Assembly: GCA_964019135.1 (NCBI GenBank)
Contig: OZ025263.1
Coordinates: forward strand, 18,763,123 to 18,827,122
DNA length: 64,000 nucleotides
Source: Arenicola marina
Lineage: Eukaryota; Annelida; Polychaeta; Arenicolidae
Direction: 5' to 3'
The notes below the pieces were generated by a model. It saw only the letters and a list, made by a program, of their open reading frames with translations, had not been told where the DNA came from and ran no database searches. Made by a program: the position numbers and the translations under genes. Below are positions 13,068 through 26,400 of this stretch, piece by piece. The stretch's first letter is position 1. Every line of letters begins with the position of its first letter.

Positions 13068-15129
13068 TCATATATGTATATAGTCTATCGCAAGTTGCTT
13101 GATTTTCGAAGCAGTGCAATGCCATCTACGTAATTCGAGTCAGACGTGATGTTCGTTGTCGATGCTTAAACGCCGTTGCATTTTTACGGTACAAATGCAT
13201 CTGGTGGTGTATTTGAAGGCTGTCTGTATCCTGCGGGTACTGGCGTCCTGCCAGGTAAGCTTTTCACACCAACACCAGATCTTTAAGTATCTTACAGGCA
13301 TAAAGGTCCAGCCCTGATATTAATTTCCGCCGTCGCTCGGGCCAAGCAGGTGGGAGGCGGTCGGAAGCTATCACCCTTGATTCATCATTGGCAACTTCAG
13401 AAGGAGTTTGGTATTTAGTGAATCTGGCCTCGCATTGAAGCCATGGATGAGAGGAGGTTGGACCTGATGCCATTGCGGCCAGGCTAACCTAACCTTATTC
13501 TGTCTCATCCTTTGGCCCCGGTGCCTCGCTTCCAGTTCCGGCGGCCCGATGGTATGTCTTCTTCGTTCGTCTTGCGGTGAAGTGACTTCCATTGACGGAC
13601 TGTATGAGAAAGCTGCAGCGCATTAATAGCACAATGATGACCTCCCCCCACCCCGCCCCACCCACTCAACCCTCCTCCTCACTGCGCGCCCCCATGTCAC
13701 CTTTAAAGGTGTCGGCCCCCGTGAGGAGAAGTGAAGTGGGGACTCCCTTCTTCTGGCAAGTCAATGGTACCAACATATTTAGCCGCACAATCCGACAGAA
13801 AAAAATAAGGTCCTTCTCCTTGTGGGATGAGAGGCTGCCATTTCCTTGTTACTCACGTGATCACAGCACTTTGGTTGCGATAAACACGGCCGCCCGCTAT
13901 CCCTGACGAGCGTTGACTAGCACGACTAACCTCACAAAATTGCCCTCACTTCTCAGTAAAAGAAATTGGCCAAAATAACAGTATATGTTCTCCTAAATTG
14001 ATTGATGAGTCTAATGTATTGGCATTTTATTTTTTAAATGTGCCTTGCTGATTATGCACTTTATGTTAGACTGAGTTTAGTCATCAACCGGCTAATTTCT
14101 CAAAACTGAGGTGATTCGCTTCCTTCGTTCCACGCCAAATGTGGACGGTGAGCTTGATTTTACAACAGGTTGGTTGACATCGGTCCGTCTGCGAAAGACG
14201 ATGGATTTGCGGCTTGGTTTTGGTGAAAGCAATAAAGCAATGCGCCAGGGGGGACTTGAAGCAAACTGATATTGGCCTTGGCGCATAATTGACTCCTGTA
14301 ACTTGTTTTCTGTGATTAGTTCTGAATCACGCCTGAGACGTATGGTCGGACCGGAAGTGAAACGAGCTGCGGGGCATAGTCGGCAGCAGCGCCGCCTAGC
14401 GTTTGGGAGTGAAACAAGCTCCGCCTTTGCCGTGTTCTGCTTCTGAAAGACTAATGGTTATGTCGTGCTTGACCCTGAACCCTCGATGGTCTTCATGTTA
14501 TATGTTTATATCAATAGCCAGGTTTCCCGCAGAAACCAAATTTATGGGCCAACGAATGCACTGAAGCAAAAGAAACGTCATGGACGCGAGTTAATAAACC
14601 AAACGAAGAATAGTTACCCAAGAATGAAAGCAACAAATGGGCTGGGAAGCGATATTCACGCTAAACATTACTGGGACATTGGGGGGTGACAAGTGCAACG
14701 TCCTGCCAGTTGCCCCGAAGTTGGATGGCGATACGTTGCGTGATTCACACACGACAATGTCATCATTAACACCATGTTATATATAGTCACTGATATAATA
14801 TGATGCCTAGACACGGAACCAGAAAATGTAGACAGATATGCTTGATAGCCGGGGAGGGGGTCGATTTTCACGTGTTAAATGGTATACATTTGTGGCAATA
14901 AAAGGAGGGGGGCCGAGGCCGCCCCCCCCCCCTCCCCCCTGTATCCGCCCCTGGCCTATGTTTAATGTGCTAACGCACAAACAGGATATCTTTATAGACA
15001 GCTGAAGCCTAGCGCAGGCCGAATGATAAAAGATGATGACGTCGCCGTGACGTCACATTGAAGCGGATGGGATTGTTGGAGCTTGATATATGTGATGATG
15101 GTGGTAAGGTCAGTAATGGTCATGAGGGT

Positions 15130-15455
15130 GGGGAAGAGGGTAGTGATTTGCAGTGGTGATGGGGTGGTGATGGTGGGGTGTGGATGGGGATAGTGATGGT
15201 GATGATGATGGCGATGGTGATGGTGATGGTGATGGTGATGGCGATGGTAATGGCGGTGGTGATGGTGATGGTGATGGTGGTGGTGATGGTGATGGTGATG
15301 GTGAGGGCGATGGCGATGGCGATGGTGATGGTGATGGCGGTGGTGATGGCGGTGGTGATGGTGATGGTAATGGTGGGATGTGGATGATAATGAGGATGGT
15401 GATGGTGATGGTGATGGTGGTGGTTACGGTGATGGTGATACTCTTGGATGGCCAC
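15130..15455. repeat. GATGGT/GGTGAT hexamer microsatellite
   Basis: About 320 bp of GATGGT and GGTGAT permutations with GGC variants. It gives open frames on both strands (Met-Val, Gly-Asp, His-Pro runs), which are composition artefacts. Confidence 0.95.
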
Positions 15456-15512
15456 CTCGATAGTATGAACCCGGTCTGGTGAGTCATTCCTTACACTAAA
15501 GACCCGAGAGAT

Positions 15513-15661
15513 AGTAAGGCATGGAGGTGCTAAGGCATGGAGGTGGTAAGGCATGGACCATCTCCATGCCTTACTACCTCCATGCCTTACCACCCACTCC
15601 ATGCCTTACCAACTCCATGCCTTACAGATGGTAAGGCGTGGAGGTGGTAAGGCATGGAGGC
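15513..15661. repeat. 16-bp repeats in alternating orientation
   Basis: Unit TAAGGCATGGAGGTGG. Three copies on + (15513-15558) are followed by four in the reverse orientation (CCATGCCTTACnACC, about 15560-15625) and then two on + again (to 15661). The adjacent opposite blocks are perfectly complementary over most of a unit, so the segment can form alternative hairpins. Confidence 0.9.
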
Positions 15662-17059
15662 ATATATATGTTACGGAATTTAGACTGTAACATGTAACAT
15701 ATATATATACTGAATTGTAATATAATCTTATATGATTCAACGACATTATTCCTTGTTATCAGCTTGCCACATCTGTCATTGTACCTGATATATGTCGTGT
15801 CTCCCGAAACTAATGAATGTGACAAAGGCGTATATGGAAATGACTTTGTCACACAGCTTTGAGGCAAATTGAATACTGGACGAGTATTAGTAATAATAAT
15901 AATAATTTATCATTACATTCGCATCACGCATGTTGATTTGTAGCACAGGATTTAAACCTGTGCGACGTATCCTAAAAAATCTAAAGCATGTCACAATAAC
16001 TCCCATACAAACTGCGACATTGAAAAAACCTTGGATATAATCGTTTTTTGTGCCATACACGACAAAGTTACTTGAACCACGTGTGCAAAAACAGCCGGCA
16101 TCAGGTTTCCCAGCTGCTAGGATGGGTCATCGTCACGAAGTGGCTATTCTATATCACATCTAGCATTGTCATCTGTGTATATCTAGCAGTGGCTGAGTGA
16201 CATCAGTGGTAGGTACACCAGTGGTTTGTAGGTACATGCCATCCGACAATGTCTGAGGACTGCTATAATGAGAAGTTTAGCCTTGCAAGGCAGACCGGCG
16301 GTCCTCCGCCCCCTCCGCCCCCGCCCCCATCTTCCCCCTTCCCGCCTCTCCTCTGGCCTCCAAACTCCATCCATACTGAAGCAGTAACCTGTATCATCAC
16401 TTCACATGAATATCCCCTGATATGCCTTTTACTTGGCCAAGAAATAATCACCAGAGAACACATGTCTTTCAATTTCTTCCGTTTCGTGTCCATTTCACCT
16501 TTCTTCTGGTTTTAAATACCTTTTATGCTTCCGTCGTCCCGGCTGAATACATGGTCGGGTGGGCCCCTGTGCCCTCAGCAAGTGATACTTTATTCATTGA
16601 CCTTTCCCCATTTCTGCCTTGACCATCCCTTTACATAAAAATATTTATAATAGGGACATAATAGTTTGCTTTTCCCCCCATACCAGACCGGCTGTTAGTT
16701 CGGTCGAACCTTAATCGACTGTTCTGCCACAGTGGCTAGGTGGCCTTGACTGGCAGTGACAGACAGGAAAGAAACAGACATGTCTCGTCTGTCGTCAATG
16801 GTTGTTAGCCGGTCGCGTGGCCACTGTTGCTATGCAGCTAGTCTCTGCGTTGTATTGTATTGTAGTCCCAGGGATGGATTACAGAACCGCACGGAGGGTG
16901 TCGTCTCAGGCAATTTATTAATTGCGAGGGTGGGGGTGGGGGCGTTCAAACATGGAGTTTATCAAGGACGAACGGTTCAATTACGCATTCATTAATATCA
17001 GGCTGTTAAAACAAGCATTTCAATAATAATGAGCGGTTAAATAATATTGTTCCTTAAAG

Positions 17060-17465
17060 TTAATGACGAGAAGGACAATCATGTAGTGCTTTAATGATGG
17101 GAGGTCAATCATGTAGTTCCTTAATAACGGGAGGTCAATCATGTAGTTCCTTAATAACGGGAGGTCAATCATGTAGTTCCTTAATGGCGAGAGGTTCAAT
17201 CATGTAGTTCCTTAATGACGGGAGGTTCAATCATGTAGCTCCTTAATGACGGGAGGTCAATCATGTAGTTCCTTAATGACGGGAGGTCAATCATGTAGTT
17301 CCGTAATGGCGAGAGGTTCAATCATGTAGTTCCTTAATGACGGGAGGTTCAATCATGTAGTTCCTTAATGACGGGAGGTCAATCATGTAGTTCCTTAATG
17401 ACGGGAGGTTCAAGCATGTAGTTCCTTAATGACGAGAGGTTCAATCATGTAGTTCCTTAATAGTG
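17060..17465. repeat. 30-31-bp minisatellite, about 13 units
   Basis: Unit core CAATCATGTAGTTCCTTAAT followed by GACGGGAGGT. Length varies by one base (AGGTCAAT versus AGGTTCAAT). Variants ATAACGG, ATGACGG and ATGGCGA occur in runs. The outermost units are more diverged. No coding role is apparent. Confidence 0.92.
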
Positions 17466-17719
17466 GAAGGTCCATTGCTGGCCATGGCATGGTCACCACG
17501 AGGCTGTGTGGTGACCAGAAGGACACGAGAGTGTTGCGGTCACGCAGCTGATGTGATCCGTCATAGCAAAATTATAGCTCTATGACAAAGTTGGCGTGAA
17601 AAAGGTTCCTCCGTCCTATAGGTGAATTCCACCCCTTTAAACTGAAGCTTTCGCTTTGAAGAGGTATATTCGGTTTTGTACATCACCCTTGACTTGAATT
17701 TCTACACGACTGCGGCTTC

Positions 17720-18660
17720 CGAGTGTCGACAAGGAAGCTAATGGATCGAGGCCCCGGCCCCCTCCGATCCCCCTCCACTCTTAGCCCCCTCCCCCGACAC
17801 CCCCCCCCCCCCACCCCACCTTCCATCCTAGTACCCTGGTCGTTATAAACACAGGTGTGACTTGACCCCTCCTTACTCGCGACTCGAGCTTCGCCTTCAA
17901 CCTGCCTCATACAATATCCTTGCTCGCTTGCTACATCAAAACCAACAGCGACAAGGAATCCTCCCCTCCAGCCCACTCGCCATCCGCTCACCCTAACTGC
18001 CCCCACAGCCCCCCCCCCCCCTCCCTGTCCCCCCGTCAGGGTCGCTATAGAACCTGTTCCCCGTCAGCACTCTCCACCCCACCCACCCCCCCCCCTCCTG
18101 CCTGCATCATTGTCCGTATGTCACGCCACCTAGCGGCAAAATCACTTCCTCTTCCGCGGGACCGACTTGTGACGCGTGCGTCCGGGGCGCAGTCTCCCAC
18201 CCCGCTGGACGATAGCGGCAGGTGGGGGAAGCCAGTAGGGGAGTGGGTGGGGGTGATAAGGAGAGATCGGGGTGAGGGTGGTGGCGGGGGAGGTGGGAGT
18301 GGGTGGGGTGAGGGGAGGTCGGGGTGGGGGTGGTGGCGGGGGAGGTAGGGATGTGTGGGGGTGATGGAAGGTTGTGGGTGGATTGAAGGTCGGGACGGGT
18401 GAGGGGAGGTCAGGGGGGGCAGGCGTGGGAGGGGTGGTGTATAGGGGTGCGAGGGCTAGGGGAGGTCAGTGGGGGTGTGAGGGTCATAAGGGAAGGTCGG
18501 TGGGGGTGCGAGGGTTAAGGGAGATCGGTGCGGGTGGCGGGTGTGGGGCGGGGGGAAAGGCGCGGGATGGGGCGGACTTGTGTGAGCGCTGGATAAGGAG
18601 TCTCCGTGGTGGAGGAGGAGGCGGAGGAGGAGGAGGAGGGTGGGGGGATTGAGAATGGAG
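17720..18660. repeat. C-rich then G-rich low-complexity pair
   Basis: From 17740 to about 18110 the + strand is C-rich (runs of up to 14 C, CCACCC). From about 18220 to 18660 it is G-rich (GGTGGGGGTG, GGAGGAGG). The two skewed halves are partly complementary in composition. Open frames over them are Pro- or Gly-rich artefacts. Confidence 0.7.
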
Positions 18661-19396
18661 CGAGTGAGTACAGACCTCGGGGAAGCAGCTGGATGGACAG
18701 AAAATAGTTGTCGCAGTTATTCTTCTGACAACAACTACCCTACCTCCGCCCCCCTCCACTCCCACCCCCACTCCCCAGCGCCCAGGCTAGCCATGCGGTC
18801 CAGCGACACCAGGTCGATTAGAAAGGGCCGAGGTTTAAGTTTTCAGCGGGTGTATTAAAGATGGCCCCCGAGCCCTTCTCTGAGGCATGTGACACGATTC
18901 CAAGTGATTTACCTGCAGCGGATACCCCACAAGACTCAGATCAAAGGGAAATCCCATGAGTCCATGTGGAAAACTGCCCTATATACACTCAACTGAGCAC
19001 AGTATATACCCATATAAGGTCTACCCCTGGGCATCCCCCACCCCCCGCCACCCCCCTACCCTCGTCATTACTATCGGTCCCTTGATGACGAGCCCCGTTT
19101 TCATTTGGTCACTCGATGAATAAAAAATTAAATATCAAATCTATATTTTCTCCGACCAATAGCCCCATCAAAGTAGGCCTCAAATCTGTGAAATGAATGT
19201 GCTTTCCGCCGTTATTAATTCTTGCTGGGCAGATATATATATATATTAATACATTGAGCGGCGGAAATCTGTTTCGCCATAGTTTTTTCCCACAAGGAAC
19301 GCAAGACATCAGCGGTTACATTAGCCTTTTAGTTTCTGGCTCCTTATTTAAATTGCACCATTATAACACGTCTCTTTCCCCGTAAATTAACATGTT

Positions 19397-19675
19397 AATC
19401 GGTGCCCCTAACATAACATGATAGTTGATTGGCTGGTTGCTATTATATTCGGAACGCTTTAACAAATTCTGGTCAAAACGCGTCAATGGAAGGAGGAAGG
19501 GAAGAGCGGAGCCATGTCCCCGGGGGTAGCCCCCTATTCTTTGCGAAGAAGGACATGGGATCTTTATCCTGCGACCACACAGCAGGGCGCAAACCACCGA
19601 TTCACGTCCCGTTAGGCTCTCATGTTGCCAGAGCGAGCGCTCTAACCCACATAGCTATCGAGGCTACACTTAATT
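19397..19675 (-). mobile_element. tRNA-derived SINE, longer copy
   Basis: Read on -, the element opens with a tRNA-like head: AGCCTCGATAGCTATGTGGG (A-box-like), then TTAGAGCGCTCGCTC, then a degenerate B box GGACGTGAATCGG (about 19597-19609 on +). The non-tRNA body shares about 150 bp at roughly 80% identity with 31258-31405 in the opposite orientation, including CCCATGTCC, TTCGCAAAGA, GACCAGAATT and TTAAAGCG. A tRNA head with a shared body is the standard design of a SINE. The 3' end near 19397 is placed where similarity stops. Confidence 0.65.
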
Positions 19676-22261
19676 ATGTGAACTCGGAGATTCGCAGAAA
19701 GTGGAGCTCGAGGGGAGCGTGTGTAACTGAGCGCCTAAAACGGTTACAACGTGTTGATTGACACGAAAGAACGCGTACCTATTTTTTAACGTGATTTTGT
19801 TAAGATTTTTTTTGTATAAACTTTATTTATTTTGCGATGTTTTCAACAGCGAATACACATGTTAATGATCACCTCTAATATTTCTATGTTAAGGTTCTAA
19901 CATGCAGAAATTATGCAACGAACATTTGTTACGACATGAGATCAGGAGGCAACAACATTTTGGCTCTCATATGATAAAAATATGCAAAGACAGTTTCTTA
20001 TGACATAACATAAATATTGCTTCTAATATAATGTAGGTATCTAAACAAACTATTTTGTTATGATAGCATATAAGGCAGCAACGTGGCTCTGATGCCATAT
20101 AAGTATGCAATGGAATATTGTCGTGATTTCAAATAAATTTGCAACAAAAAATTCCTCTGATAGGATAAACGACTTGTTGTCGTGATATGGCATACCGTAG
20201 TTCTTCCAATCAGCGCCCCTGTTTGAATAAGCTTCGGGGCTTGAATAAGCCAAATATGCAACAATGCGAGCCATATTTAATTGTCCAATGCAATTTTATT
20301 ATGATATATAAGTATGCAACGCATTTTGCGATAACTAGACATGAAACAGTCATGGATATGTCGTAATACACACAGGTGTGATTATGTCCTACTTACGACC
20401 ATGTTACGCGGGTGGGGGGGGGGGGGGGGCGATTAGGCTAACATGGACCATATATAGTACTGAGCTTAACCCAAAAGCGAACAACGGTGGCACTGTAATC
20501 GGTAATGGCTTCATGGATTCAGCAGCCACAGGGCACAATGAGCGACTTACAATAGGAGGGACGGCGTGTGTGTGGGAGGGTGGGGGGGGGGGGAGAGTGG
20601 GGTGGCGGAGGGGTAGAGATGCGTAAAGTCATTCTCCCATAGAGCTCGACACCTGAGCTAATCACCTGATCAGCCGTGGCGCTGTTTGTATTCTGAACAG
20701 GAGCCTCTATCACCGCTTCCCTCGCGGGAAACTTTGTTTAAGGGGAGGTCGATGGAGCCAGAACCAGTCCCTTGTGGCTTTGTATACCGCTCGTTAACCG
20801 TCTGCCGGAGAATGAACAAAACAAGCGATCGATCTTTGGCTGCCTTCCATCGTGGTGGTGGGGAAATTTCGGAGAGGTTGGGCGGACGGAGGAAGGGTTA
20901 TGATCTTCCGGTGTCCGTTCTAACCTTTCCTCACTGTGAGGTATAGGTACCTGGGGGTAGTTAAGTCTCCCTGGTATAGGGTGACACGTAGGCCTACACT
21001 TAGACCGCCCCCCTCCTCCCCCCCCCGCCACCCCTCAACCAAACAAAACTAGGTAGCCGGTGGCATGGTTGCATATACGCTGATGGCGTTTCGCGTTTCG
21101 CCTACACAGGCGAAGTTTCATAAGAATTTCTAGTGACTTTCATGAGACCTTTGACGTTTATGCTTGTGTAGATGGCTTTGGCTTCCTCCCAGGCATGGCG
21201 TGTGTGTCGATCTATAATAGCGGCGTGGGTAGCGGGTACCGTGTCGGTTTTTATCGATGATACGTGACTTTATTTAGTATGATGAAGGGTCCAGCCGAAA
21301 ATTTATACCGCTTTCAGCACAGGAGCTGGGGAGATGGTAGAGGCGGCCACGTGATAGCCCAGTGGTGGCGCCACCGGGCGGTGGGTGGTGGTATAAAAGG
21401 GAAAGAGATTCCGGATGTTCGGTATGTAACCTTGGAGTCCTCCCATCATCGCTGTCTGACCCTTCTGCTACCCCTGCTACCCTTACCGCAGCCGTCGCCC
21501 CCACCCCCCACAGACCTCCCCCGCAAACCCCAGTGGCTCCCCACCCCTCGCCCCTCCTAGTCGTCCCTCTGGAAACTCACCGAGCTTTTAAGCAGAGTCC
21601 CCCGAGTCCCATAGCCATCACTGGGGTCTTCGGTTAGCCACACTGCCTTCTCCCGTACCCCCACTCCCCCAACTCCCCAGCCTACCCCTGGGCACGAGGG
21701 ACCATCAGTCGCATAATTTCGAATGGGATGATCACCCTTACAACCGTCCCGGGGTGTTATGAAAATACACACCACCCTTCAGGTCCCATTTATCCCAGCC
21801 GCCTGCCTACCGCCCCTTACAGCGCCATCTGGCGCCGTCCGCCGGGACTTCAGGTGGTAGATGGAACCCATCGTCCCATACCGTGCGCACTCTCCAGTCA
21901 AACCAGATTACCGCTTGGGGGCGCTTCAAGCGCCGCACCGTGACGACTTCCGGTCGGCAGGGAGACATACGGGGATTAGGGCGGTAACACGCCGATGTAT
22001 CTCAGCTGTGAACGTCATTTCCGCTTTGGTACGACAGTTCACGGGGGCAAAACGTTACGGAGTGAACGACTGGCGAGTTTGATTGTCGTTTGCTTTTAGC
22101 CATAATGTGATGATATGTATATATACTTAAATAATGTATATAGGTGCCATTTCTTTGTGTCTGATGAGCATGATCGTTCTGATCTCGGCGTTAATACTGG
22201 GATTAATTATGTAACACGATTGAACATTAATATGTGAATTCGCTGTTGTGAACCTCGTAAA

Positions 22262-22300
22262 ATAAATAAAGTTTATATAAAAAAAAAAAAAAAAAAAAAA
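22262..22300 (+). other. Poly(A) tail with AATAAA, probable retroposed 3' end
   Basis: Two overlapping AATAAA signals (22262-22270) are followed 8 bp later by a run of 22 A (22279-22300). A signal followed so closely by a genomic A-tract is typical of a reverse-transcribed insertion (SINE, LINE tail or processed copy) on +. The body upstream (about 22000-22260) matches nothing I recognise, so family and start are unknown. Confidence 0.45.
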
Positions 22301-23462
22301 CGATTGATCCTTATCAGCAATTAGAAACAAAATGGGCACTTCCTTGTTGATATCCAGACAGTTTCCTCTTTCTATACCATTGCGAATGGGAACAACGATT
22401 AAGCGATTAGAATTGTGTTAGTCAGAACCCGTCACTGAATTAATAATCACAGCAAACAAAGCTGCAATAGCTGCAAATGATGTAGTTGCCCATTTTCTGC
22501 GAGGTTAGATCTCTTCGCGCAACTGTCGGCCATGCGGATTAAAATACTTACTATACCTACTGGAGAGAGAATTAGCCTGAGATTTCTATTCTTGACTGGG
22601 AGAAATACACGGACATGTTTGCCTTGTGGTAAAATGATCAATTAACGACTTTGTGGATTACATGGATTACATACCGGTAGCAAACGTTCCCACTTTGTTC
22701 ACTGAATTATGCAGGGGACCAACAATGGGAGGATTGATAAAATCTTACATAATTCAGATTATTTCCGTGTCCAGTATTTATATATATATACTAGCCGCCC
22801 CGCTCGCGAGTAGATGGTACAATGCTGCAATCCACGGCAGCAGGAGAGGAACTGGACTGGGATGACATGTCGGAGTAGCCTCGTCCCGTGAGGTTAGAAC
22901 CACGTGGTCCCCGGGATGAGCGCCCTGGCGGTCAACGCTGCTGACAGAAATCTCTTCCGGGGCGAGCTTAGGAGGCGCGCCACAGGTGACGCAACTGTCA
23001 CATGCGACACGGAACGGGTGCCTCCTAATGAGCGTGACGCCCCCCCCCCATCCTGGGGGGAAGGGAGGGGGGGAGGTCCAACCACTCGCGCGCACCCACC
23101 GCCTCCAGCCCCCCCCCACAAGGCACCCCCGCTACCACCCCTACTATTATCCCCCACGTCGGTATCCCCCTCCCCACCGTGTTTGCGGTATACGTCCATC
23201 CAAACACAAAGACGGACAGATGATGATGGCCGCCCCTGCTTTCAACCGACGAGATTCCCGCGAGACTATAAGGAGACCGCAATAATATCTCGTGCAGCTT
23301 CTTGGGGATTTAGTCAGACAACAGACACGGGGATTTGACTTTAACGCCATTGTCGGTCTGCCGCCGGTCCCCCCCCCCCCCCACCACACTCATTTACTGA
23401 GTTTCCCTTTCCCTTACCTATGTTCTCCCCCTCCTTCCTTCCCATATCCTGTACCTCCGACT

Positions 23463-26400
23463 CAGGCTCTCCAAACCTCCTACCGCCGCGCTTCCCATGC
23501 CTTTATATACCCTCCCCCCTTTCCCATCCTCTGCCTGCCACAGGCTCTCCAAACCTCCTACCGCCGCGCTTCCCATGCCCTTATATACCCTCCCCCCTTT
23601 CCCATCCCCTGCCTGCCACAGGCTCTCCAAACCTCCTACCGCCGCGCTTCCCATGCCCTTATATACCCTCCCCCCTTTCCCATCCCCTGCCTGCCACAGG
23701 CTCTCCAAACCTCCTACCGCCGCGCTTCCCATGCCTTTATATACCCTCACCCCTTTCCCATCCTCTGCCTGCCGCAGGCTCTCCAAACCTCCTACCGCCG
23801 CGCTTCCCATGCCCTTATATACCCTCCCCCCTTTCCCATCCCCTGCCTGCCACAGGCTCTCCAAACCTCCTACCGCCGCGCTTCCCATGCCTTTATATAC
23901 CCTCCCCCCTTTCCCATCCTCTGCCTGCCACAGGCTCTCCAAACCTCCTACCGCCGCGCTTCCCATGCCCTTATATACCCTCCCCCCTTTCCCATCCCCT
24001 GCCTGCCACAGGCTCTCCAAACCTCCTACCGCCGCGCTTCCCATGCCCTTATATACCCTCCCCCCTTTCCCATCCCCTACCTGCCACAGGCTCTCCAAAC
24101 CTCCTACCGCCGCGCTTCCCATGCCTTTATATACCCTCCCCCCTTTCCCATCCTCTGCCTGCCGCAGGCTCTCCAAACCTCCTACCGCCGCGCTTCCCAT
24201 GCCCTTATATACCCTCCCCCCTTTCCCATCCCCTGCCTGCCACAGGCTCTCCAAACCTTCTACCGCCGCGCTTCCCATGCCCTTATATACCCTCCCCCCT
24301 TTCCCATCCCTTGCCAGCCACAGGCTCTCCAAACCTCCTACCGCCGCGCTTCCCATGCCCTTATATACCCTCCCCCCTTTCCCATCCCCTGCCTGCCACA
24401 GGCTCTCCAAACCTCCTACCGCCGCGCTTCCCATGCCCTTATATACCCTCCCCCCTTTCCCATCCCCTGCCTGCCACAGGCTCTCCAAACCTCCTACCGC
24501 CGCGCTTCCCATGCCCTTATATACCCTCCCCCCTTTCCCATCCCCTGCCTGCCACAGGCTCTCCAAACCTCCTACCGCCGCGCTTCCCATGCCCTTATAT
24601 ACCCTCCCCCCTTTTCCATCCCCTGCCTGCCACAGGCTCTCCAAACCTCCTACCGCCGCGCTTCCCATGCCCTTATATACCCTCCCCCCTTTCCCATCCC
24701 CTGCCTGCCACAGGCTCTCCAAACCTCCTACCGCCGCGCTTCCCATGCCCTTATATGCCCTCCCCCCTTTCCCATCCCCTGCCTGCCACAGGCTCTCCAA
24801 ACCTCCTACCGCCGCGCTTCCCATGCCCTTATATACCCTCCCCCCTTTCCCATCCCCTGCCTGCCACAGGCTCTCCAAACCTCCTACCGCCGCGCTTCCC
24901 ATGCCCTTATATACCCTCCCCCCTTTCCCATCCCCTGCCTGCCACAGGCTCTCCAAACCTCCTACCGCCGCGCTTCCCATGCCCTTATATACCCTCCCCC
25001 CTTTCCCATCCCCTGCCTGCCACAGGCTCTCCAAACCTCCTACCGCCGCGCTTCCCATGCCCTTATATACCCTCCCCCCTTTCCCATCCCCTGCCTGCCA
25101 CAGGCTCTCCAAACCTCCTACCGCCGCGCTTCCCATGCCCTTATATACCCTCCCCCCTTTCCCATCCCCTGCCTGCCACAGGCTCTCCAAACCTCCTACC
25201 GCCGCGTTTCCCATGCCCTTATATGCCCTCCCCCCTTTCCCATCCCCTGCCTGCCACAGGCTCTCCAAACCTCCTACCGCCGCGCTTCCCATGCCTTTAT
25301 ATGCCCTCCCCCCTTTCCCATCCCCTGCCAGCCACAGGCTCTCCAAACCTCCTACCGCCGCGCTTCCCATGCCCTTATATGCCCTCCCCCCTTTCCCATC
25401 CCCTGCCAGCCACAGGCTCTCCAAACCTCCTACCGCCGCGCTTCCCATGCCCTTATATGCCCTCCCCCCTGTCCCATCCCCTGCCTGCCACAGGCTCTCC
25501 AAACCTCCTACCGCCGCGCTTCCCATGCCCTTATATGCCCTCCCCCCTTTCCCATCCCCTGCCAGCCACAGGCTCTCCAAACCTCCTACCGCCGCGCTTC
25601 CCATGCCCTTATATGCCCTCCCCCCTTTCCCATCCCCTGCCAGCCACAGGCTCTCCAAACCTCCTACCGCCGCGCTTCCCATGCCCTTATATACCCTCCC
25701 CCCTTTCCCATCCCCTGCCTGCCACAGGCTCTCCAAACCTCCTACCGCCGCGCTTCCCATGCCCTTATATACCCTCCCCCCTTTCCCATCCCCTGCCAGC
25801 CACAGGCTCTCCAAACCTCCTACCGCCGCGCTTCCCATGCCCTTATATACCCTCCCCCCTTTCCCATCCCCTGCCTGCCACAGGCTCTCCAAACCTCCTA
25901 CCGCCGCGCTTCCCATGCCCTTATATACCCTCCCCCCTTTCCCATCCCCTGCCTGCCACAGGCTCTCCAAACCTCCTACCGCCGCGCTTCCCATGCCCTT
26001 ATATACCCTCCCCCCTGTCCCATCCCTTGCCAGCCACAGGCTCTCCAAACCTGCTACCGCCGCGCTTCCCATGCCCTTATATGCCCTCCCCTCTTTCCCA
26101 TCCCTTGCCAGCCACAGGTTCTCCAAACCTCCTACCGCCGCGCTTCCCATGCCCTTATATACCCTCCCCCCTTTCCCATCCCTTGCCAGCCACAGGCTCT
26201 CCAAACCTGCTACCGCCGCGCTTCCCATGCCCTTATATACCCTCCCCCCTTTCCCATCCCCTGCCTGCCACAGGCTCTCCAAACCTCCTACCGCCGCGCT
26301 TCCCATGCCCTTATATACCCTCCCCCCTTTCCCATCCCTTGCCTGCCACAGGCTCTCCAAACCTCCTACCGCCGCGCTTTCCATGCTCTTATATACCCTC

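Noticed and set aside
14890-14957. Possible hAT-like terminus (TGTATCCGCCCCTGG) after a C-tract
   Set aside because: Only one end is visible and the C-tract obscures the boundary. No partner terminus was found.
19880-20370. Apparent 50-60-bp AT-rich periodicity (TATGCAA, GATATAAG, GGCAACA words)
   Set aside because: Too degenerate to define a unit by eye. An autocorrelation analysis would be needed.
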